NCBI GenBank assembly: GCA_009784995.1
Contig: WQXE01000025.1
Coordinates: 1-17,818 of the forward strand
DNA length: 17,818 nt
Direction: 5' to 3'
Origin: Treponema sp.
Lineage (GTDB): Bacteria > Spirochaetota > Spirochaetia > Treponematales > Breznakiellaceae
This document shows, piece by piece, positions 7,747 to 14,493 of this stretch (positions are counted from its first letter, which is position 1; each line of letters starts with the position of its first letter). The translations under genes were made by a program, and so were the position numbers. The notes below the pieces were generated by a model. The model worked only from the letters and a program-made list of their open reading frames with translations. It ran no database searches and had not been told where the DNA came from.

Positions 7747-7760
7747 ATAGGAGGAAGAAG

Positions 7761-10700
7761 ATGATGGCATTTAATTTTAAAAGGGTCTCTTTATTTTTAT
7801 TTGCCTCTCTTCTTTCATTATTATTAATGAGCTGTCCGCATCTGTTTGATCCGTCAGACTTTCAAAATCCGCAAGGGTTTGGAGGTACCGGAACATTTAC
7901 ATTGTATATGGCAGGTTCACAGATGCAGGGCAGAACTATTTTGCCAAGTACCGCGAATAATCAATTTGCATGGTACAGACTTAAATTTTCCGGCGCCGGC
8001 AGTTTGACAGTAGATCGCACCTTTAGTGAAATTACAGATCCTGTTCAATTGGCAGCCGGTGTTTATACTTTAACGGTATATGCTTATACAAGTACGGAAA
8101 ATAAAGACGCGGACAGACCCGCGGCGCACGGTTCAATGTCCGTGACTATTGTCGCGAATACACCGGTTAGCGGAACTATCGATTTACAGGCGTACGGCGT
8201 TGGTAATTTTGGAGGGAAAGGTAATTTTAAAATAAATATTAATTTCCCTGATGATTTAAACGCGGTAAGAATGGAGCTGCAGCCGGTTTCTTCAACACCC
8301 GGAAGCAGTTCTATTTATAATTTTATCGATGGATCAAATTTAATTTCCAATGATGAAAATTTGGAAGTTAACGCGGGTTATTATCGAGTTGTTTTTACAT
8401 TGGAAAAAACCAATATGCGTAATGTTATCTGGCGTGAAACTCTGCATATTTATGAAAACATGACCAGCTCTTATTCGTATACATTTACAAACGATCATTT
8501 TCAAAAGAGTTTTTATACGGTTATTGTTGATTATGATAACGGAACGCCAAATGATATTATCAGTTACTTCTTTGATGAAGATTATTTACCGGGAATTAAT
8601 CCTTTAAAAACAGGACACACTTTTGACGGTTTCTATAAAGACGGCAGTAAACTCTCTTCTCCACTGCCGTATTTAACAGGAAACACTTTTATTCTCGCGA
8701 ATTGGATTGTTAACCAATACACAATAACATTTGATAATGTTCTTACACCTAACGCGTTGTACGAGGAATCAGGCGTTAGTCCCGCGTCCATAACAGATGA
8801 TTTTGGCACTACTATAACAGCTCCAACACCTCCTGTAATGGAACTTTTTAATTTCCTTGGCTGGTATACAAATGAAAGCTTTATTACAAGATGGGAATTT
8901 TCTACTGATACAATTCCGGCGGAAAATATTACTCTTTATGCCAGATGGGAATATAAAATTGGTAAAGGTACGCCTGAAGAGCCTTTCCTTGTTACAAGTG
9001 TTGAAAGACTTCAAATGGTAGGTAAAGGTTCTAATAATCCTTCAGGGTTCCAGGACTGGACTTTAGATAAACATTACAGGCAGCCTATTGATTTAAATAT
9101 GAGCGGGCAAGTATTTACTCCTATCGGTACAAGTAGCGCGCCTTTTACCGGTACTTACAATGGTGAACATAGAAACACCATTTTTAACATTTTTAACCTT
9201 ACAATAAATAATGGCAGTTCCAATAATACCGGTATGTTTGGTTATATAAATGGCAGCGGCGTAAAGGTTTCAAATCTAGGTCTTGTAAACGTAAACATCA
9301 CAGGCGCGCAAAATACCGGCGGAATAACAGGATACCTCGGCAGCGGAGCTATTATAGAAAATTGCCGCGTAACAGGAGCTGTTTATGGAAGCGGTGATGT
9401 CGGCGGTTTAATTGGTAATAATAACGGTACTATTACAAATTGTTATAACACAGCTACTGTTACTATAACGGGCGGAAATAACGCTGGCGGTATAACAGGA
9501 AGTAATTCCGGAACAGTATCGTTCTGCTATAATACCGGAAATGTTATTTATACTATCGCAAACGATTCAAGTATCGCTGGCGGTATTGTTGGAATAAACA
9601 GCGGTACAGTAAGTAATAACGTCGCGTTAAATTCAATTATAACAACAGTCGGATTACAATATGCTTCTGATGACGGCACAGAACCGGCAAGACGAATAAC
9701 AGGACAAAATAGCGGTACTCTTACAAATAATAGAGCCCGAAATGATATGTTTATTAATGGCCATGCCGAACTTGACGCGTATATTGGCGCGAATTTTGTC
9801 AGCGGCGCTAATGTTACAGTTGGATCTAACCCAAATCCAAGTTCATTTGCTACTGTTTTTGCCGGATGGAGTAGTTCGATTTGGAATATACCATCTACTA
9901 ATTTAATCGAAGGTATTACATTACCAATGCTTAGAGGTAACTTGCAAGCTCCTGTTCCGGTATTACCGGCAGGTCCGGCTTTTGACTGGTCTGTATACGC
10001 GGGTCAGAATAAAACTTCCAGCGCTATAAACTTTAATACCCGTAATTTAATTCATTTTGAATCTGAAGCTGAACAGGAAGGCTGGTTTATAAAAAGAGTA
10101 CCCGGCAAATTCCTTTTTGGAGAAATGGTTGAAGGTGTCGCGGAAATATCAATTTCTTATACAGGTTCTACAACAATAACTTTTAACAGTTTAGCAGGTA
10201 CCCATGCCTTAGGTACAATTGGACGTTTTATTGTAACAAATACCGGAGGCACAAATTATAGAATGGTTCTTGAACTTAATGACTTAGCTATTGAAAATTG
10301 GTCAGCAGTAATAAGGGATTATTCTAATCAAAATGATACAAATCCTAGAATTTCTAATGTAAACAACACATCAAATACATTTACTGTACAAAATGGCCGC
10401 CAACGAGTTGAATTTGATTTTAAATTAGAGGCATCGGGTAATTGGGAATTTAAAGAACATCAGGGACCGGCTTATCCTGTTTTTGAAGAAGACGGAATTA
10501 CAAGGTATTATTGGAGAGACGAAGACGGTATAGATATGTGGAGCTTTGGCGAAGCTTCTTTTGTTAATTATAAACTTGTTAATACACCCACAGCGTTGTT
10601 TGGAGGAAGACTATTGCAATTTATTGTTTTATTAACTAATCAAAATGATTTTGATAGTCAAAGAAACAATCCTAATTATCAATTTGTGCCGGTTAATGGT

Positions 10701-11096
10701 TCTCCCTTTCCAGGCGGTTGGGATATAGAATTATTCAATCTTTTAGCTTTCCCAACGGATATTAGGCAGTCAAATATTTTCTGGGATCTACGTACATACT
10801 TAACTCACACTCAGGAATTATTAATTGACAGGAGAAAAGTCGCTGACGCTGTTGTTACCGTGCGGCAATCAACAATAAATATTAGTAATACAGGAGTTGT
10901 TACAGGTCGAAACGGACCAGGTATTGATGTTATTGTCACCTTTAATATTGAACCGGATGCTGTACCGGCTCTGCAAAGTATTACGTTTATGGGTCAAACT
11001 GTAAATGTAACCGGCGAAACTGTTATATTCTCCGACCTTAACACTGTACCATACGGGCTTTGGCAAGCCACGCCAACTTTTAATTTCAGGAATTAA
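7761..11096 (+). CDS. Large multidomain surface lipoprotein with InlB and GLUG repeats
   Basis: The 1111-residue protein has a lipobox (LLMSC, Cys25) followed by PHLFDPSDF, as in the preceding paralogue. Domains: an N-terminal module (26 to about 310), an InlB B-repeat-like unit (about 318-400, FNFLGWYTNESF...NITLYARW), a beta-helix-like region opening with GTPEEPFLVTS and carrying GLUG-type repeats (about 485-624; units such as VGGLIGNNNGTITNCYNTA and AGGITGSNSGTVSFCYNTG), and a C-terminal region (about 740-1111) that I do not recognise. GLUG and InlB repeats are typical of bacterial surface and adhesin-like proteins. The ribosome site GGAGG (7750-7754) lies 6 bases before the ATG; two Met codons in a row make the exact start uncertain by one residue. 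Confidence 0.87.
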   Translation: MMAFNFKRVSLFLFASLLSLLLMSCPHLFDPSDFQNPQGFGGTGTFTLYMAGSQMQGRTILPSTANNQFAWYRLKFSGAGSLTVDRTFSEITDPVQLAAGVYTLTVYAYTSTENKDADRPAAHGSMSVTIVANTPVSGTIDLQAYGVGNFGGKGNFKININFPDDLNAVRMELQPVSSTPGSSSIYNFIDGSNLISNDENLEVNAGYYRVVFTLEKTNMRNVIWRETLHIYENMTSSYSYTFTNDHFQKSFYTVIVDYDNGTPNDIISYFFDEDYLPGINPLKTGHTFDGFYKDGSKLSSPLPYLTGNTFILANWIVNQYTITFDNVLTPNALYEESGVSPASITDDFGTTITAPTPPVMELFNFLGWYTNESFITRWEFSTDTIPAENITLYARWEYKIGKGTPEEPFLVTSVERLQMVGKGSNNPSGFQDWTLDKHYRQPIDLNMSGQVFTPIGTSSAPFTGTYNGEHRNTIFNIFNLTINNGSSNNTGMFGYINGSGVKVSNLGLVNVNITGAQNTGGITGYLGSGAIIENCRVTGAVYGSGDVGGLIGNNNGTITNCYNTATVTITGGNNAGGITGSNSGTVSFCYNTGNVIYTIANDSSIAGGIVGINSGTVSNNVALNSIITTVGLQYASDDGTEPARRITGQNSGTLTNNRARNDMFINGHAELDAYIGANFVSGANVTVGSNPNPSSFATVFAGWSSSIWNIPSTNLIEGITLPMLRGNLQAPVPVLPAGPAFDWSVYAGQNKTSSAINFNTRNLIHFESEAEQEGWFIKRVPGKFLFGEMVEGVAEISISYTGSTTITFNSLAGTHALGTIGRFIVTNTGGTNYRMVLELNDLAIENWSAVIRDYSNQNDTNPRISNVNNTSNTFTVQNGRQRVEFDFKLEASGNWEFKEHQGPAYPVFEEDGITRYYWRDEDGIDMWSFGEASFVNYKLVNTPTALFGGRLLQFIVLLTNQNDFDSQRNNPNYQFVPVNGSPFPGGWDIELFNLLAFPTDIRQSNIFWDLRTYLTHTQELLIDRRKVADAVVTVRQSTINISNTGVVTGRNGPGIDVIVTFNIEPDAVPALQSITFMGQTVNVTGETVIFSDLNTVPYGLWQATPTFNFRN

Positions 11097-11109
11097 AAAA
11101 GAAACAGCT

Positions 11110-11700
11110 ATGTTTAAGAGTATGATTTCTGATATGGTTGGCTGGCACAGAATGTTAAACGACAATAAAATTACTTTAATTTATTCAGGACCTTTATGGT
11201 CTGAAGGTATCGGCGGAATAGGCGGAACTTTAAAAAAGCGGCTGGAATATGATGAGATACCGTTTGAAACATCGCAGGAGGTTTTTTCTGTTTTTGTGGA
11301 ACAGATGAACAATATGCTGATGTATTCCGCTGAAAAAGAACATTTTGAAAAGTCTGAAAACCCGGCAGAATCATCCAAAGGGACTTTTATTCTTGGAAAA
11401 GATAACGACAATTATTTTATTCAAACCGGGAACGTTATGAGAAACGAAAGCGTTAAACTGGTAAAAGACCGGATTGATTATTTGAATACCCTGGACAAAC
11501 AGGAATTGCGTAAATACTATAAAGAACAAATGCGCCTTGCTGACTATAATCCTGAAAGTAAGGGAGCGGGGCTTGGTTTTATAGAAATCGCGCGAAGAAT
11601 TAGTTCTAAAATTGAATATTCGTTTGAACCGTATGACGAAAGCCGTACGTTTTTTTCATTATTTGTTATTATAGGAGGAAAAGATGCTCAGATCGTTTAA
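11110..11700 (+). CDS. SiaB-family protein kinase (DUF6272-like)
   Basis: The 196-residue cytoplasmic protein resembles SiaB-type HATPase-fold kinases, which phosphorylate a SiaC partner. Visible: LIYSGPLWSEGIG near the N-terminus, an N-box-like segment VFVEQMNNMLMYS (61-73, Asn67/Asn68), and a G-box KGAGLGFIEIARR (151-163). It starts 13 bp after the large lipoprotein gene with no strong Shine-Dalgarno sequence, so translation may rely on coupling or an internal start. It overlaps the SiaC-like gene by 17 bp, strong evidence for a functional pair. In Pseudomonas the SiaA-SiaB-SiaC-SiaD system controls a diguanylate cyclase; neither the SiaA phosphatase nor the SiaD cyclase is in this window. 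Confidence 0.75.
   Translation: MFKSMISDMVGWHRMLNDNKITLIYSGPLWSEGIGGIGGTLKKRLEYDEIPFETSQEVFSVFVEQMNNMLMYSAEKEHFEKSENPAESSKGTFILGKDNDNYFIQTGNVMRNESVKLVKDRIDYLNTLDKQELRKYYKEQMRLADYNPESKGAGLGFIEIARRISSKIEYSFEPYDESRTFFSLFVIIGGKDAQIV
11674..11678 (+). promoter_or_regulatory. Strong ribosome binding site for the SiaC-like gene
   Basis: GGAGG lies inside the end of the SiaB-like gene, 5 bases before the ATG at 11684. It supports coupled translation and fixes the start. Confidence 0.65.
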
Positions 11701-12073
11701 ATTGGAAAAGTATAAAACAGAGACGACACCGCATGTTTTAATCGATGAAGAAAAAGGTTATATGAAGATTGACGGCGAAAGTTATCATGAAAATGTAATT
11801 TCATTTTACCAGGAAATCAGCGACTGGCTTACTGGGTTTTTAAAAACCGATTTTGACGTATTTACGTTTGACTGCGAATTAAATTATTTCAGCAGCTCTA
11901 CTGTAAAGGTACTTTTAAATATGCTGCTTGATATGGACAATTGCGCGAACGCTAAAAAAATTACCGTTAACTGGATTGCTGATAAAAGAAATAAAATTAT
12001 TATTGAATGTGGCGAGGATTTCAAGGAAGACCTTACGAATATCACATTCAATATGGTTATAAACGAAGCATAA
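11684..12073 (+). CDS. SiaC-family regulatory phosphoprotein (DUF1987)
   Basis: At 129 residues it has the normal SiaC/DUF1987 length. TPHVLIDEEKGYMKIDGES (15-33) matches the family's opening strand pattern, and FDCELNYFSSSTVKVLLNML (62-81) matches the conserved LxYFNTSSxKxLL motif whose Thr/Ser is phosphorylated by SiaB; here the candidate sites are Ser70-Ser72 and Thr73. Family knowledge: the unphosphorylated form binds and activates a partner, a diguanylate cyclase in Pseudomonas. It is the last gene of the plus-strand cassette and converges on trpC with only 16 bp between stops, and no obvious terminator hairpin. Confidence 0.83.
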   Translation: MLRSFKLEKYKTETTPHVLIDEEKGYMKIDGESYHENVISFYQEISDWLTGFLKTDFDVFTFDCELNYFSSSTVKVLLNMLLDMDNCANAKKITVNWIADKRNKIIIECGEDFKEDLTNITFNMVINEA

Positions 12074-12089
12074 TTACCGCGGCAGGTTA

Positions 12090-12911
12090 TTAAACCGACT
12101 TTAATTCTTTTAAAAAACTCTTTCTGTCTGTCGCACGCATAAGGCTTTCGCCTATTAAAACAGCGTCTACACCGATTTCTTTAAGTTCTTTTATATCGTC
12201 TGTTGTATTGATGCCGCTTTCCGCGACAGTTAAAATTCCGGCTGGAATTAATTTTTTTAAACGAGCTGTTAATCCCGTGTCTACTTTAAAAGTTGTAAGG
12301 TCGCGGTTATTAATGCCAATGATACTGGAACCCGCTTCAATTGCTTCCTGCGCTTCCTGTTCACTGTGAATTTCTACAAGGCAATCGAGTTCAAGCCCTT
12401 TCGCGATTTTCATATATTCACTAAGTGTTTCTTTTTCCAGTAACGCGCAAATTAAAAGAACAGCTTTCGCTCCCCATAGTTTCGCTTCGTATATTTGGTA
12501 TGGGTCGATGATAAAATCTTTTCGCAATGTTGGGATTTTTACAGCGGCGGAAATTTCGCGTAAGTATTGTTCGCTGCCAAGAAAAAACTGCGGTTCTGTT
12601 AAAACAGAAATTGCCGCAGCTTCGCCATCTTCGTAATCTTTGGCAATTTCCAAATAAGGAAAATCCCGCGATATAATACCTTTTGACGGCGAAGCTTTTT
12701 TTACCTCGCAGATAAAAGATAAACCAGTAGCAGAAAGAGCTTTATAAAAAACTCCTCCATTCTTTTCGTGGAAGGTACTGCAAGTACCTGTTCGTGTGGT
12801 TCGTGGTAAAATATTCTTAATCTGTTCCGGCGACATCATTTTTTTTGCTTCTGCAACACGCACTAAAGTGCTCTCTGCGATTTTACCAAGTATTGCTGGC
12901 GGAGTTTTCAT
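12090..12911 (-). CDS. trpC: Indole-3-glycerol phosphate synthase with an in-frame repeat insert
   Basis: TrpC closes the indole ring of CdRP to give indole-3-glycerol phosphate, the TrpA substrate. The core is intact: FICEVKKASPSKGII (66-80, catalytic Glu69 and lysine), PTLRKDFIIDPYQ, LVEIHSEQEA, IIGINNRDLTTF, and the AESGI...VLIGESLMR end. Residues about 36-50 (PRTTRTGTCSTFHEK) lie between helix alpha0 and the barrel. They have no counterpart I recall in typical TrpC and are encoded by a CACGAA repeat with a 6-bp hairpin, raising the length to 273. The reading frame is not broken and the site is outside the barrel, so activity is likely kept. A GAGG ribosome site (12917-12920) lies 5 bases before the ATG. 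Confidence 0.94.
   Translation of the reverse strand: MKTPPAILGKIAESTLVRVAEAKKMMSPEQIKNILPRTTRTGTCSTFHEKNGGVFYKALSATGLSFICEVKKASPSKGIISRDFPYLEIAKDYEDGEAAAISVLTEPQFFLGSEQYLREISAAVKIPTLRKDFIIDPYQIYEAKLWGAKAVLLICALLEKETLSEYMKIAKGLELDCLVEIHSEQEAQEAIEAGSSIIGINNRDLTTFKVDTGLTARLKKLIPAGILTVAESGINTTDDIKELKEIGVDAVLIGESLMRATDRKSFLKELKSV
12765..12807 (-). repeat. CACGAA repeat with hairpin inserted in frame in trpC
   Basis: On the plus strand ttcgtgg occurs at 12765-12771 and 12800-12806 and ttcgtgt at 12791-12797; the last two are 9 bases apart. Between the first and second copies is a perfect inverted repeat: ggtact at 12774-12779, loop gca, agtacc at 12783-12788. The coding strand reads CCACGAACCACACGAAC. 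It has no stop in the trpC frame. Confidence 0.65.
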
Positions 12912-12927
12912 AAAAACCTCATTTTAA

Positions 12928-12957
12928 TAATCCGTATTAATCCGTGTTAATCCGCGG
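12928..12957 (-). repeat. Period-10 ACACGGATTA-type tandem repeat between trpD and trpC
   Basis: Three consecutive 10-base units, taatccgtat, taatccgtgt and taatccgcgg, fill much of the 61-bp spacer. On the coding strand the unit is (a/c)ACGGATTA. It contains the CACGGA-type core seen in the DUF115 insert. No promoter or terminator is apparent in the spacer. Confidence 0.7.
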
Positions 12958-12972
12958 ACAATGTTTTCCAAA

Positions 12973-13992
12973 TTAAACCAAGTCTTTTTTCTGCGATAAC
13001 TCAATAAACTGTTTAAGCTGTTCATCTGCCTTGCCGCTGTCGATAGCGTCCGCGGCGATCGCGACCGCGTCTTTAATGCTGATTTCCGGCTTCGCGATAT
13101 GTATTGCCGCCGCGGAGTTTAACAATACCGCGTTACGTTTCGCGCCTTTTTCCCCTGTCAGAATATTTTTTGTTATTTGCGCGTTTTCATCAGGAGTTCC
13201 ACCCAATAGGTCTTCTTTTTTACTGCGTTCAAATCCAAAATCTTCCGGTTTTATTTCGTAAGTTTTTATAAAACCGTCTTTTAATTCGCAAACTGTAGTT
13301 GGCGCGCTTAACGAAATTTCGTCTAACCCGTCATGACCGTATACAACCATGCCTCTTTTTACGCCGAGGTTGCACAAAACTTTTGCCATAGGTTCGATTA
13401 ATTCCGGATCGTATACACCTAACAATTCCATATTGGCGCCAGCCGGATTTACCAAGGGACCTAGTATATTAAAAATGGTACGAATGCCAAGCTCGCGCCT
13501 TACAGGAGCGACATACTTCATTGATATATGATAATTCTGCGCGAACAAAAAACATATACCGATTGTTTTTAAAATATGCAAACTATGTTCCGGTTTAATT
13601 GTAATATCGACACCCAAAGTTTCCAGTACATCCGCGGAACCGGTTCTGCTGCTTGACGCGCGGTTGCCATGTTTTGCCACAGGAATACCCGACGCTGATA
13701 TTACAATCGCCGAAGTTGTAGATATATTAAAAGAATTGGAATGGTCTCCGCCTGTGCCTACGATTTCCAGTACATCCATGTCGTGTAATATTTTGATACA
13801 GTGCTTTCGCATACCAGCCGCGGACGCTGTAATTTCGTCGATTGTTTCACCCTTTGCGGACATTGCCGCGAGGTAAGCCGCCATTTGAATCTCGCTTGCC
13901 TTACCTTCCATAATCTCGTTCATTACAGCTTCTGCCGTTTCGTAGGATAAGTTTTCTCTTTTTGCAGCCTGTATAATCGCTTCTTTTATCAT
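12973..13992 (-). CDS. trpD: Anthranilate phosphoribosyltransferase
   Basis: TrpD transfers phosphoribose from PRPP to anthranilate. The 339 residues are normal for the family. The PRPP-binding loop GTGGDHSNSFNISTTSA, the segment KHGNRASSSRTGSADVLETLG, the anthranilate-site region FLFAQNYHISMKYVAPVRRELG, IFNILGPLVNPA and DEISL are all present. No TrpG-type glutaminase domain is fused, and trpE/trpG are not in this window. The ATG has no clear Shine-Dalgarno sequence, but the N-terminal helix begins as expected. The gene is 67 bp downstream of the HTH gene on the same strand and 61 bp upstream of trpC. Confidence 0.96.
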   Translation of the reverse strand: MIKEAIIQAAKRENLSYETAEAVMNEIMEGKASEIQMAAYLAAMSAKGETIDEITASAAGMRKHCIKILHDMDVLEIVGTGGDHSNSFNISTTSAIVISASGIPVAKHGNRASSSRTGSADVLETLGVDITIKPEHSLHILKTIGICFLFAQNYHISMKYVAPVRRELGIRTIFNILGPLVNPAGANMELLGVYDPELIEPMAKVLCNLGVKRGMVVYGHDGLDEISLSAPTTVCELKDGFIKTYEIKPEDFGFERSKKEDLLGGTPDENAQITKNILTGEKGAKRNAVLLNSAAAIHIAKPEISIKDAVAIAADAIDSGKADEQLKQFIELSQKKDLV

Positions 13993-14006
13993 GGTTTTAG
14001 TTTAAT

Positions 14007-14022
14007 AAAAAACGCGGTTTTT
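14007..14022 (-). terminator. Possible weak terminator or leader hairpin between the HTH gene and trpD
   Basis: aaaaac (14008-14013), loop gcg, gttttt (14017-14022) pair perfectly. On the minus strand the right arm continues into TTTTTTATT. The stem is almost entirely A-T, so as an intrinsic terminator it would be weak; it could equally be a leader element for trpD. No Trp-rich leader peptide was found nearby. Confidence 0.25.
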
Positions 14023-14058
14023 GTCATTAGGGGTTTTAGAGGTCACACGGGGAATACC

Positions 14059-14394
14059 TTATTTTATCAAATTTACAATTTCATTAAATGAATCGTCGAA
14101 AGCTCTTTTTATTTTAACAAGTTTTTTTACCGAATCATTTGGATTTGTTATTTTTTGAATTGTATCTTCTTCTATTGGCAATAATAGCTGATACGGATCA
14201 GATTTTAGAGCGTTTGCCAAACTTTCCAGGGTATTATCACTTACCCATGTTCTGTGGCTTTCAATACTATTAATTGTCTGCCATGAAACACCGGCAATTT
14301 CCGCCAGTTTTTCCTGTGAAAGATTTAACGTTTTTCTGTGTCTCTTAAGATTTGCCGCTAAAATTAGCCGCAACATGGGTATTTTGTCTTTCAT
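14059..14394 (-). CDS. XRE-family helix-turn-helix regulator
   Basis: A 111-residue cytoplasmic DNA-binding protein. Residues about 10-65 form a Cro/CI HTH domain: LKRHRKTLNLSQEKLAEIAG, then SWQTINSIESHRTW as recognition helix region, then LESLANALKSDPYQLL. The remaining 40 residues form a charged helical tail with no recognised sensor domain. It lies directly upstream of trpD on the same strand and divergent from the DUF115 gene, so it could regulate either or itself; this is positional inference only. No clear ribosome site precedes the ATG. Confidence 0.85.
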   Translation of the reverse strand: MKDKIPMLRLILAANLKRHRKTLNLSQEKLAEIAGVSWQTINSIESHRTWVSDNTLESLANALKSDPYQLLLPIEEDTIQKITNPNDSVKKLVKIKRAFDDSFNEIVNLIK

Positions 14395-14421
14395 AAAGAA
14401 AAATCATATATCTTTTTTTAC

Positions 14422-14449
14422 TTGAATGCAATAATAATGATGATAAAAT
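14422..14449 (+). promoter_or_regulatory. Candidate promoter for the DUF115 gene
   Basis: TTGAAT (14422-14427), a 16-base spacer and TAAAAT (14444-14449) preceded by TG (extended -10 form) point toward the ATG at 14494. The 99-bp divergent spacer 14395-14493 also must drive the HTH gene; on the minus strand TTGCAT with TATATG 15 bases further on is a possible match. Confidence 0.35.
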
Positions 14450-14493
14450 GATAGTGACAGATTTCGAAAAATATTGTATTTTTATTCAAGAAC

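Noticed and set aside
12074..12089. Terminator between the SiaC-like gene and trpC
   Set aside because: The 16-bp gap has no hairpin with a T-run in either direction.
2996..12089. Transposon or integrative element as carrier of the surface cassette
   Set aside because: No transposase, integrase, tRNA or convincing terminal repeats were found; the short CACGGAA similarity between the trpC insert and the trpF upstream region is not enough.
12928..12957. CRISPR array
   Set aside because: The units are 10 bases and contiguous with no spacers; no other repeat-spacer pattern was seen in the window.
14041..14055. A further copy of the CACGGAG repeat (ggtcacacgggg)
   Set aside because: Only one unit is present; it may be a remnant related to the DUF115 insert (tcacacgg is shared) but is too short to annotate.
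13993..14058. Trp attenuator leader peptide or T-box upstream of trpD
   Set aside because: No short ORF with tandem Trp codons and no T-box sequence; only an A-T rich hairpin is present.
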